From contig NZ_CP128187.1 of NCBI RefSeq assembly GCF_035207705.1, positions 806,001 through 870,000 of the forward strand: DNA of 64,000 nucleotides. Reading direction: 5' to 3'. The notes beneath the pieces are model-generated. The model saw nothing but the letters and a program-made list of their open reading frames with translations. It did no database searches and was not told the origin of the DNA. This stretch comes from Maribacter sp. BPC-D8. Lineage in GTDB: Bacteria > Bacteroidota > Bacteroidia > Flavobacteriales > Flavobacteriaceae. Positions 34,061-42,282 of this stretch are shown in pieces. Position numbers and translations under genes: made by a program. Within the stretch, counting starts at the first letter, position 1, and each line of letters begins with the position of its first letter.

Positions 34061-36913
34061 ATGCCAAAAAGAAAAGATTTAAACTCAATTTTACTAATAG
34101 GATCAGGTCCTATTGTTATCGGTCAAGCATGTGAATTTGATTATGCAGGTAGTCAATCTTTACGTTCGTTACGTGAAGATGGTATTGAAACTATTTTGAT
34201 AAATAGTAACCCTGCAACTATAATGACAGATCCTACAATGGCGGATCATGTTTATTTAAAACCATTAACAACGAAATCTATTGTAGAGATTTTAAAAGCA
34301 CATCCTCAAATAGATGCAGTTTTACCAACCATGGGAGGTCAGACGGCGTTGAATCTTTGTATAGAAGCTGATAAAAAAGGAATTTGGGAAGATTTCGGTG
34401 TAGAATTAATAGGTGTTGATATCGATGCTATTAATATTACCGAAGATAGAGAACAGTTTAGAGAATTAATGTTGAAGATAGGTGTTGGTATGGCGCCACA
34501 GGCTACAGCAACTTCTTTCTTAAAAGGTAAAGAAATTGCTCAAGAGTTTGGTTTTCCTTTAGTAATACGAGCTTCTTATACACTTGGTGGTGCAGGAGCA
34601 TCGATAGTTTATAAGCCAGAAGATTTTGACGAGCAATTAAGTTACGGTTTAGAGATTTCTCCAATTCATGAGGTAATGATCGATAAAGCCCTGATTGGGT
34701 GGAAAGAATATGAATTAGAGCTTCTAAGAGATAAAAACGATAATGTTGTTATTATCTGTGCTATAGAGAATATGGATCCCATGGGTATTCATACCGGAGA
34801 TTCTATAACTGTAGCACCTGCAATGACATTATCTGATAGAACATATCAGAAAATGCGTGATATGGCTATACATATGATGCGTAGTATAGGAGATTTTGAA
34901 GGTGGATGTAATGTGCAATTCGCTGTTAGTCCTGATGAAAAGGAAGATATTATAGCAATTGAAATCAATCCAAGAGTATCAAGATCATCTGCTTTAGCTT
35001 CAAAAGCAACCGGGTATCCTATTGCAAAAGTGGCAACTAAATTGGCAATAGGTTACACTTTAGACGAATTAGATAATCAGATTACTAAATCAACATCGGC
35101 TTTATTTGAGCCAACATTAGATTATGTGATAGTAAAAATACCACGATGGAACTTTGATAAATTTGAAGGATCGGATCGTACTTTAGGTCTGCAGATGAAG
35201 TCTGTAGGAGAAGTTATGGGTATTGGTCGCTCTTTTCAAGAAGCATTGCATAAAGCAACTCAGTCTTTAGAGATTAAACGAAATGGCTTAGGTGCTGATG
35301 GTAAAGGGTATAAAGATTATGATCAAATAATAAGTAAACTGACCATACCTAGTTGGGATCGAGTTTTTGTAATTTATGATGCAATACAATTGGGCATTCC
35401 GCTAAGTCGTATTCATGAGATTACTAAAATCGATATGTGGTTCTTAAAGCAGTATGAGGAATTGTATTCTTTAGAAAAAGAAATTACAAAATATACGATT
35501 GCTACCCTGTCAAAAGATTTACTGTTAGAAGCGAAACAAAAAGGATTTGCAGACAGACAGATAGCACACATGTTAGATTGTTATGAAAGTGAAGTGTATA
35601 CCAAGCGTACAGAGCTAAATATTAATAGAGTTTATAAACTTGTTGATACTTGTGCGGCAGAGTTTAAGGCGATGACGCCATATTACTATTCAACTTTCGA
35701 AGCAGAAATAGAAAAGCCAGACGGTACACGTTATGTTGAAAATGATAGTATAGTTACTGATAAGAAGAAGATTGTAGTTCTTGGATCCGGACCTAATAGA
35801 ATAGGGCAGGGTATTGAATTTGACTATTGTTGTGTTCACGGAGTTTTAGCTGCAGCTGAATGTGGTTATGAAACTATAATGATCAATTGTAATCCTGAGA
35901 CGGTTTCAACAGATTTTGATACAGCAGATAAACTTTATTTTGAACCAGTTTTTTGGGAACATATATATGACATTATACGTCATGAAAAGCCTGAAGGAGT
36001 AATAGTTCAATTAGGTGGGCAAACAGCCTTAAAATTAGCCGAGAAGTTATCTAAATATGGTATAAAGATTATAGGAACAAGTTTTGATGCTTTAGATTTA
36101 GCAGAAGATAGAGGTAGGTTCTCAGAAATGCTATTAGAGAATAATATTCCTTTTCCAAAATATGGTATTGCAGAAACTGCAGATGAAGCTTCTGAGTTAG
36201 CAGATACTTTAGATTTTCCATTACTAGTTAGACCTTCATATGTTTTGGGTGGGCAAGGAATGAAAATTGTAATTAATAAAGAAGAACTAGAAGAACATGT
36301 TGTTAATCTTCTTAGAAAAATACCAAACAACAAATTACTATTAGATCATTACTTAGATGGTGCTATAGAGGCAGAAGCAGATGCTATTTGCGATGGTGAA
36401 GATGTGTATATCATTGGTATCATGGAACATATAGAGCCTTGTGGGATTCACTCGGGAGATTCTAATGCAACACTACCACCATTTAATCTTGGTGAATTGG
36501 TAATGCAGCAAATTAAGGATCACACTAAAAAAATTGCGCTAGCATTAAATACAGTGGGTCTTATAAATATTCAATTTGCAATTAAGGACGAGGTAGTTTA
36601 TATCATCGAAGCTAACCCTAGAGCATCTCGTACAGTGCCTTTTATAGCGAAAGCTTATAAGGAGCCTTATGTAAATTATGCTACTAAAGTCATGTTAGGC
36701 GAGAAGAAAGTGAAAGATTTTAAATTCAATCCGCAATTAGAAGGCTTTGCAATTAAGCAACCAGTATTCTCTTTCAACAAATTCCCGAATGTAAATAAGA
36801 ATTTGGGTCCTGAGATGAAGAGTACAGGTGAAAGCATCTTATTCATCGATAGTCTAAAAGACGATGAATTTTACAACCTTTACGCTAGACGTAAAATGTA
36901 CTTAAGTAAATAG
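34061..36913 (+). CDS. carB: Carbamoyl-phosphate synthase large subunit, lacking the allosteric domain
   Basis: Makes carbamoyl phosphate for pyrimidines and arginine from bicarbonate, ATP and the ammonia channelled from CarA. Both ATP-grasp halves are present: the first starts KDLNSILLIGSGPIVIGQ with GGQTALNLC and EINPRVSRSSALASKATG; the second starts KKKIVVLGSGPNRIGQGIEF with GGQTALKLA and EANPRASRTVPFIAKAY. E. coli CarB has about 1073 residues; this one ends at 950 (FYNLYARRKMYLSK), just where the C-terminal MGS-type regulatory domain would begin. Ornithine/UMP/IMP control through that domain is therefore not possible. No carA is nearby. Confidence 0.95.
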   Translation: MPKRKDLNSILLIGSGPIVIGQACEFDYAGSQSLRSLREDGIETILINSNPATIMTDPTMADHVYLKPLTTKSIVEILKAHPQIDAVLPTMGGQTALNLCIEADKKGIWEDFGVELIGVDIDAINITEDREQFRELMLKIGVGMAPQATATSFLKGKEIAQEFGFPLVIRASYTLGGAGASIVYKPEDFDEQLSYGLEISPIHEVMIDKALIGWKEYELELLRDKNDNVVIICAIENMDPMGIHTGDSITVAPAMTLSDRTYQKMRDMAIHMMRSIGDFEGGCNVQFAVSPDEKEDIIAIEINPRVSRSSALASKATGYPIAKVATKLAIGYTLDELDNQITKSTSALFEPTLDYVIVKIPRWNFDKFEGSDRTLGLQMKSVGEVMGIGRSFQEALHKATQSLEIKRNGLGADGKGYKDYDQIISKLTIPSWDRVFVIYDAIQLGIPLSRIHEITKIDMWFLKQYEELYSLEKEITKYTIATLSKDLLLEAKQKGFADRQIAHMLDCYESEVYTKRTELNINRVYKLVDTCAAEFKAMTPYYYSTFEAEIEKPDGTRYVENDSIVTDKKKIVVLGSGPNRIGQGIEFDYCCVHGVLAAAECGYETIMINCNPETVSTDFDTADKLYFEPVFWEHIYDIIRHEKPEGVIVQLGGQTALKLAEKLSKYGIKIIGTSFDALDLAEDRGRFSEMLLENNIPFPKYGIAETADEASELADTLDFPLLVRPSYVLGGQGMKIVINKEELEEHVVNLLRKIPNNKLLLDHYLDGAIEAEADAICDGEDVYIIGIMEHIEPCGIHSGDSNATLPPFNLGELVMQQIKDHTKKIALALNTVGLINIQFAIKDEVVYIIEANPRASRTVPFIAKAYKEPYVNYATKVMLGEKKVKDFKFNPQLEGFAIKQPVFSFNKFPNVNKNLGPEMKSTGESILFIDSLKDDEFYNLYARRKMYLSK

Positions 36914-36961
36914 TCTTATTATTAGACTTATAATATAGTAGAAGGGGAACTTAGATTTATT

Positions 36962-38572
36962 TTAAAGTTTCCCTTCTGCATATAATCTTCTAATCTCTTT
37001 CTTGTCAAATTTACCAACGCTTGTTTTTGGTACTTCATCGATGATAACATAATTGTCGGGTATTTGATAACTAGCAAATTCTTTTGATAAAAATTCTTTC
37101 AATTCTTCGGTTGATACATGTTTATTTTGGTCTGCTAAAACTAATGTTGCTAAAGGTCTTTCAGACCATTTTTCATCAGGTATTGCAATTACAGCAGCTT
37201 CTCTAATATTCGCATGCGACATCAGCGCTAGTTCTAGTGCGACGCTAGATATCCATTCACCACCACTTTTTATTAAATCTTTGGTGCGATCGGTAATTTC
37301 CATGTACCCATTAGCATCGATTGTGCTTACATCGCCTGTTCTAAACCATCCATCTTCTGTAAAGTTATCGCGGCTATTAGTCTTAAAATAAGACTTAATA
37401 ACCCAGACTCCTTTAACTTGTAATTCTCCCATTGTTTTTCCATCACGAGGAGCTACTTTTCCGTCATCACCAATTATTCGCATTTCTATGCCTGGAAATT
37501 CAATTCCTTGTTTTGCACGTACTTTAATTTGCTCTTTATAGCTAAGGCTATCATGTTTTCTTTGAAGTCTGCTGGCGGTACCAAGTGGTGAGGTTTCTGT
37601 CATACCCCATGCTTGAACTCCTTTAATTCCGAAATCTTTTTCAAAATTTTCTATAAGACTTCCAGATAAAGCCGAGCCGCCAACTAAATACTCTTCTAAG
37701 GCTAGTTTTGTTTTCGGTGGATTCTTTTTCATTTCTTCATACACACCTCTCCATATAGATGGTACTCCGTTAGCTTTGTTGATATTTTCACTTTCAAGAA
37801 TTCTAATAATGGCATCTGGTCGCAGGTGTAATGAGGGCATAACCATGTCTGAACCGGTTAACAAGCACATATATGGAAAACCCCATGCCATTACATGAAA
37901 TTGAGGCACAACTAATAAAATTATATCATTATTACTGTAATTACCGGCATTTGGTGATAGAATAGTCATCGCGTGTAGGTATGTTGATCTGTGGCTATAT
38001 AAAACTCCTTTTGGCATACCTGTAGTGCCACTTGTGTAGCACATGCCGCTTGCATCATTTTCATTTATCGTCGGCCATTCAATAGCATCTAATTGTTCTC
38101 CTATTAAATCTTCGTAATGTATCGTATTAGGTAGGGTAGTGGTAAAGCCTTTTGGGGCATTAATAATTATATATTTTTCTACAGTCTCTAGTTTAGGGGC
38201 TATTTTTTCTAATAAAGGAACTAAGGTCGCATCAACAAAGATTACTTTGTCTTCAGAATGATTGATAATGAATTCTGTTTGCTGAGATGATAATCTTATA
38301 TTGATGGTATGGCAAACAGCACCTATACCAGGTATGCCGTAATATAATTCTACATGTTGATAATGGTTCCAAGCAAATGTACCGACCATATCACCTTTAG
38401 TAATTCCTAATTTATTTTTTAAGGCATTAGCAAGCTGACAACAACGCTTATATAATTTCCCGTAGGTATATTCATGTCTGCTTCCATCAGGTAAGTATGA
38501 AATCAATTTTTTGTCTGGAAAAGCACTATTCGCATATTTTAAGATGGTGTTTGTGGTAAGTGGGTAATCCAT
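36962..38572 (-). CDS. Acyl-CoA ligase (AMP-binding, medium/long-chain type)
   Basis: ANL-family adenylate-forming ligase, about 536 residues from the chosen ATG at 38572 (MDYPLTTNTILKYANSAFP, the usual start of this subfamily). The frame extends 12 codons further to a TTG. Motifs are MCYTSGTTGMPKGVLYSHR, QAWGMTETSPLGTAS, GWFRTGDVSTIDANGYMEI and the C-terminal catalytic lysine in KTSVGKFDKKEIR. The pattern is that of the long-chain or alkyl/aryl fatty-acid CoA ligases, different from the FAA-like enzyme at 6842. It converges with carB with a 48-bp gap. Confidence 0.88.
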   Translation of the reverse strand: MDYPLTTNTILKYANSAFPDKKLISYLPDGSRHEYTYGKLYKRCCQLANALKNKLGITKGDMVGTFAWNHYQHVELYYGIPGIGAVCHTINIRLSSQQTEFIINHSEDKVIFVDATLVPLLEKIAPKLETVEKYIIINAPKGFTTTLPNTIHYEDLIGEQLDAIEWPTINENDASGMCYTSGTTGMPKGVLYSHRSTYLHAMTILSPNAGNYSNNDIILLVVPQFHVMAWGFPYMCLLTGSDMVMPSLHLRPDAIIRILESENINKANGVPSIWRGVYEEMKKNPPKTKLALEEYLVGGSALSGSLIENFEKDFGIKGVQAWGMTETSPLGTASRLQRKHDSLSYKEQIKVRAKQGIEFPGIEMRIIGDDGKVAPRDGKTMGELQVKGVWVIKSYFKTNSRDNFTEDGWFRTGDVSTIDANGYMEITDRTKDLIKSGGEWISSVALELALMSHANIREAAVIAIPDEKWSERPLATLVLADQNKHVSTEELKEFLSKEFASYQIPDNYVIIDEVPKTSVGKFDKKEIRRLYAEGKL

Positions 38573-38796
38573 TATTAATCCGTTCATAAAAACATACTTT
38601 AAATTCAAATAATTGCTTGACCCTTAAATTTAATCAATTTATATTGAGATATCATCACAATTTTAACATATGCTGATGTGAATAAACGTAGATACCTCAT
38701 AATCTGCATCATCCCTTTTTAAGGTTAAAAAATTATTTTATTAGATAATTCAATTTTGCCCTTTATTGCTAATCTTGTTTCGTTAACGCAAAATGA

Positions 38797-40071
38797 TTGA
38801 GGTTGAAAAAAGTTGTACTTATAGTGATTTTTTTAGTGGTACTATTTACATCATTTACATATTGGTCATTATCTAGTACCGATAAAACATTCGATACTTG
38901 TGAGATTGTAGGGCTTTCTGATGTCGATAATATAGATTTTAAAAAGTATGACTCTGTTTTAGTTGCAGCAAGCACTTTGTATGAAGCTAATAGAATTAAA
39001 AATGTAATGCAGGGCGAGCAGTATAGAAAAGCGTGGTCTACACCTGTAAAAGTTCCAATCTTATATTTAAATGATAATGTACATATTTTAGAAGAAGGTG
39101 GAGGCAAACAAACGCATTCACTAAAACTACAGAAAGATGACGGTAGCTTGATGACGTTGCGTAGTGTTTCTAAAGACCCTTCACCATTAGTACCGAAAAT
39201 AGCCCATACTTTAGGGATAGAAAATATAGTGGTCGATGGTATTTCTGCACAACATCCTTATGCTGCATTAGTAGTTTCTGAACTTTCAAAAAAAGGAAAT
39301 ATTCTAAATACCATGCCTGAGTTGGTGTTCTTACCAAAACAAGAACAACTTTCAGATTATAATGATAAATATGGAAATCGGTTATTTCTTTTAGAATATG
39401 AAACAGAAGGAAACGCAGCGTGGTTAGGTCTTAAGAATGTAGATTCGTTAATAGATACAGATGATTTACAAGAGCTTAAAGTTAAAAACACAAACAAGGT
39501 TAGTTTAAATGTAAATGCATTGGTTAGGGCACGTCTATTTGATTTGTTGATAGGTGATTGGGATCGTCATGCGAAACAATGGGGCTGGGCTATTGAAAAT
39601 AACGGAGACTCAATTATTGCTGTTCCTTTACCGTGCGATAGAGATAATGCATTTTTTAATCTAGAGGGTGTGTTGCCGACTTTAATATCAAATAATGCTT
39701 TTCTTCCAGAGGTGCAAAGTTTTGAATCTGAAATTGATTTTTTACCGGGTTTAATATCTCCGTTCGATGTGTATTTTATGAGAGATATTCCGCTATCAGT
39801 TTTTGAACAAGAAGCGAAACAATTACAGTTATTGTTAACAGATGAAGCTATAGAGTCATCTTTTAGAGTATGGACAAATGAAATTTTTGAGTTAGATGGA
39901 AAAGAGCTAATTGCGAAAATTAAAACTAGGCGAAATGACCTAGAGGATTATGCAATTTTATTTCATCAAGAGTTGATTAAAAGTGAAGAATTGACCGAAG
40001 AATTAAAAGGGTCTGAAGATGTCGAAATGACCAAAGCGCAGATGGCGTGTTTTAATTGTGGTAATAAATAA
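38797..40071 (+). CDS. Membrane-anchored protein with kinase-like GDWDRH/DRDNAF domain
   Basis: Protein of 424 residues; the only starts in frame are TTG codons at 38797 and 38803. An N-terminal signal anchor (about 5-22, VVLIVIFLVVLFTSFTYWS) would place the rest outside the inner membrane. Visible in order: a Gly-rich loop EEGGGKQTHSLKLQ (99-112), LRSVSKDPSPLVP (121-133), LIGDWDRHAKQWGW (251-264), and PCDRDNAFF (279-287). The GDWDRH catalytic-loop-like and DRDxAF metal-loop-like pair resembles the atypical kinase fold of FAM20/HipA/PI-kinase proteins. From memory, it also resembles a domain inside large Bacteroidota calcineurin-phosphatase/BamA-like proteins. The C-terminus ends in CFNCGNK. 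Activity is unproven. The HD-PycTM gene follows after 39 bp. Confidence 0.6.
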   Translation: MRLKKVVLIVIFLVVLFTSFTYWSLSSTDKTFDTCEIVGLSDVDNIDFKKYDSVLVAASTLYEANRIKNVMQGEQYRKAWSTPVKVPILYLNDNVHILEEGGGKQTHSLKLQKDDGSLMTLRSVSKDPSPLVPKIAHTLGIENIVVDGISAQHPYAALVVSELSKKGNILNTMPELVFLPKQEQLSDYNDKYGNRLFLLEYETEGNAAWLGLKNVDSLIDTDDLQELKVKNTNKVSLNVNALVRARLFDLLIGDWDRHAKQWGWAIENNGDSIIAVPLPCDRDNAFFNLEGVLPTLISNNAFLPEVQSFESEIDFLPGLISPFDVYFMRDIPLSVFEQEAKQLQLLLTDEAIESSFRVWTNEIFELDGKELIAKIKTRRNDLEDYAILFHQELIKSEELTEELKGSEDVEMTKAQMACFNCGNK

Positions 40072-40110
40072 AATGCGCAATGATAAATATTAAGAATTAA
40101 ACCCAAAATT

Positions 40111-41331
40111 ATGAATGAGTCTATAACAGCAAAAGCTGAAAAATATATTAAAAATTTGATGGCAGATCAAATGAGCAAGAACTTTCTTTTTCATAGTCAG
40201 GGGTATTCTAATAAAACAATTGATAAGGCGAAAAAGATACTTGAAGCTTCAAGCGATTTAGATGTTAACGTCGATAAAGTACTAATTGCTGTTTGGTTTA
40301 TTCATGCCGGTTTTGCCGTAGATTATAGTAGCCATGTTAATGAAAGCGTTCGATTGGCTTCCGACTTTTTAAAAGACAACAGTTGTTCTTCACATGATAT
40401 AAAGGCTATAGCTGAACTAATAGAAAGTACTTGGCAAGATGACGAACCTAAAAATGATTCTGAAAAAATTTTAAAAGATGTAGGTACATGGTTTTATGCA
40501 TCTGAAGATTTTGAAGAGATGCTTCAATTATTAAGAATGGAGTTAGAAAATTTTAACGAATCTATTCTTGATTTAGATACATGGCGATTAAGTTATTTGG
40601 AGAAACTTCGTATACAGCACAAGTATTATACAGATTTTGCGAAAGAAAATTGGCAGGAACAAAAAGAAGAAAACATCCTTGCTTTAATTTCTAGATTACA
40701 AAAGGCAGAAAAAACCGAAAAGAAAGAAATATTAAAAGCCAAATTAAAAGATGAGAGTCCGCAACGGGCTATTCAATCCTTATATCGTATAGAACTTAGA
40801 AATCATATTAAACTAAGTGATATTGCAGATACTAAAGCTAATATTCTACTTTCTGTAAATGCGATTATAATATCGCTTCTTTTGGCTAATTTGATACCTA
40901 AGCTAGACTCTCCATCAAATTCTTATCTAATATATCCGACAGTAATTTTTGTGCTTTTTAGTATCGCTTCTATGATTATGTCCGTTTTAGCTACACGACC
41001 AAAAGTGAGTAATACCGATGTAGTAGAAGAAGAAATTAAGAAGAAGGATACTAATTTTTTGTTCTTCGGAAATTTTCATACTATGGAATTGGATGACTTT
41101 AAATCCAAATTGAGAGATATTATTAAGAGTAAAGAATCAATTTACGATTCGTTGAGTATGGATTTGTATTACTTGGGTAAGGTATTGCAACAAAAGTATA
41201 GACTATTAAGGTGGACATATACCGTTTTTCTTATTGGTATAATTCTATCTGTTGTCGCATTCGGTTTTGCCTTGAAATATTACGGAATGGAAGATAAACT
41301 TTTAGATGCTGTAACGCCATTGCCTAAGTAA
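40111..41331 (+). CDS. HD-domain / Pycsar-effector (PycTM, DUF5706) fusion with degenerate HD site
   Basis: Protein of 406 residues. Residues about 8-180 follow the outline of an HD phosphohydrolase domain, but the diagnostic dyad in the AxWFHDxG position reads WFIHAGF (Ile64-His65), and the earlier H-x4-H region keeps only His28. A Lys/Glu coiled region follows at about 185-220. Residues about 224-390 match the Pycsar effector transmembrane domain: RIELRNHIKLSDIADTKAN, a TM hairpin (244-262 and 275-295), and a last TM at 370-388. In Pycsar anti-phage systems PycTM is activated by cCMP or cUMP and damages the membrane. No pyrimidine cyclase gene lies in the window. Probably co-transcribed with the upstream kinase-like gene. 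Confidence 0.72.
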   Translation: MNESITAKAEKYIKNLMADQMSKNFLFHSQGYSNKTIDKAKKILEASSDLDVNVDKVLIAVWFIHAGFAVDYSSHVNESVRLASDFLKDNSCSSHDIKAIAELIESTWQDDEPKNDSEKILKDVGTWFYASEDFEEMLQLLRMELENFNESILDLDTWRLSYLEKLRIQHKYYTDFAKENWQEQKEENILALISRLQKAEKTEKKEILKAKLKDESPQRAIQSLYRIELRNHIKLSDIADTKANILLSVNAIIISLLLANLIPKLDSPSNSYLIYPTVIFVLFSIASMIMSVLATRPKVSNTDVVEEEIKKKDTNFLFFGNFHTMELDDFKSKLRDIIKSKESIYDSLSMDLYYLGKVLQQKYRLLRWTYTVFLIGIILSVVAFGFALKYYGMEDKLLDAVTPLPK

Positions 41332-41336
41332 GAGTA

Positions 41337-41675
41337 TCAGTTAAACCATACCGCATACTTTTTGCGTCGAAGCTCAAGAGCTAATTGCTCTTCCATTTTT
41401 AAAGCTTCAGTTCTTGATTTTATTTTATCAATATGATTAAAAAGACTGCCGCGTAGATATAAGCCGTATTTCTGTACAATTTTTGAGGATATATTATGTC
41501 CTTTTTTGCTCAAGGTTCCGTTTTTATGTTGGTCAAAGCGCTCTTTAGGAGTTTTACTTGTCATGCCAACATAAAGACATTCTAACACGCCATTAAATTG
41601 CGGATTCGCTTCTCTAAATTTTCTATTCTCCGTGAACACTTTTTTAGATAATTCGATAACGTAAATAGAATACAT
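41337..41675 (-). CDS. Small GIY-YIG-like nuclease-fold protein
   Basis: Protein of 112 residues. The start MYSIYVIEL corresponds to the GIY strand, CLYVGMTSKTPKERFDQHK to the YIG strand with the following Arg and His, and EALKMEEQLALEL supplies a conserved Glu. An insertion of about 20 residues (KKVFTENRKFREANPQFNG) separates GIY from YIG. Such proteins are sometimes labelled ribose-5-phosphate isomerase by automated transfer, which I do not support. Cleavage activity is not certain because the GIY motif is altered to SIY. It converges with the PycTM gene, ends 5 bp apart. Confidence 0.6.
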   Translation of the reverse strand: MYSIYVIELSKKVFTENRKFREANPQFNGVLECLYVGMTSKTPKERFDQHKNGTLSKKGHNISSKIVQKYGLYLRGSLFNHIDKIKSRTEALKMEEQLALELRRKKYAVWFN

Positions 41676-41735
41676 AAAGGCAGTATGAATTATAGACTAT
41701 AATTAGCTATTGGTAATTTAAAGAAAATAAGACAG

Positions 41736-42272
41736 TTACTCAATTATCTCAATACCCTCTGTAGTAAAAGAAAACGCTTGTGCACCTAAACCGCCAACCA
41801 TAACCGCTTGAAACAACGGATTCAGTTGTTTCTGCGAGTACCAATCAATCAAAAAATTAGCGCCACTACCACCAGAAGTATCTTGTTGTTCAATGACATA
41901 ATCAATAGACTCCATTGGAGTAAGATAAATAGGGGTGTCGATATAACTTCTAACTAAATCGCCTTGTGTATTGTAGTAATCAATTTTACTTACAAATAAA
42001 CTATCCTTTAAGCTGGTGTTTCTTATACTTAAAGTAGCGGTAAGCAATGTTCTAGTATCTCTGGTCTGGTTATAAATATCAGAATATATTGGTACGTAAA
42101 CTTGCCTAACAAGAGAGTCTATTAAAATAGCATTTGCCTTTCTGTCAAGAGTATGGTTGTCTAGAATTTCAACCGGAACTTCTTCTTTCGAAACCTCTTT
42201 ACACGACATAATAGTCGTAGCCATAATCAGTGAAAGGCAAATACTATTTAAAACAGTTTTATATTTTTTCAA
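41736..42272 (-). CDS. DUF3124 lipoprotein
   Basis: The frame is open from an ATG at 42317 inside the 3' end of gnd, but a TTG at 42272 gives a normal SPII signal peptide (KKYKTVLNSICLSLIMATTI) with lipobox TIMSC, so that start is preferred (178 residues). The mature part follows DUF3124: RQVYVPIYSDIY, LLTATLSIRNTSLKDSLFV, GSGANFLIDWYSQ and GLGAQAFSFTTEGIEI. The family is found in envelope proteins of Bacteroidota and some Proteobacteria; its function is unknown. It follows gnd on the same strand and may be co-transcribed. Confidence 0.72.
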   Translation of the reverse strand: MKKYKTVLNSICLSLIMATTIMSCKEVSKEEVPVEILDNHTLDRKANAILIDSLVRQVYVPIYSDIYNQTRDTRTLLTATLSIRNTSLKDSLFVSKIDYYNTQGDLVRSYIDTPIYLTPMESIDYVIEQQDTSGGSGANFLIDWYSQKQLNPLFQAVMVGGLGAQAFSFTTEGIEIIE

Positions 42273-42282
42273 ATGTTGATTT

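Noticed and set aside
34061..36913. CarB as a truncated pseudogene
   Set aside because: The protein ends exactly at a domain border and both catalytic halves are intact; loss of the regulatory domain is a better explanation.
36940..36977. AGAAGGGGAAC / GTTTCCCTTCT inverted repeat after carB
   Set aside because: One mismatch, a long loop, no T-run on either strand, and the right arm lies inside the ligase coding region; not convincing as a terminator.
40111..41331. Calling a complete Pycsar anti-phage system
   Set aside because: Only the effector-type domain is present; no pyrimidine cyclase gene is in the window and the HD site is degenerate.
41337..41675. Label ribose-5-phosphate isomerase for the 112-residue protein
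   Set aside because: Motifs fit a GIY-YIG-like fold, not an isomerase.
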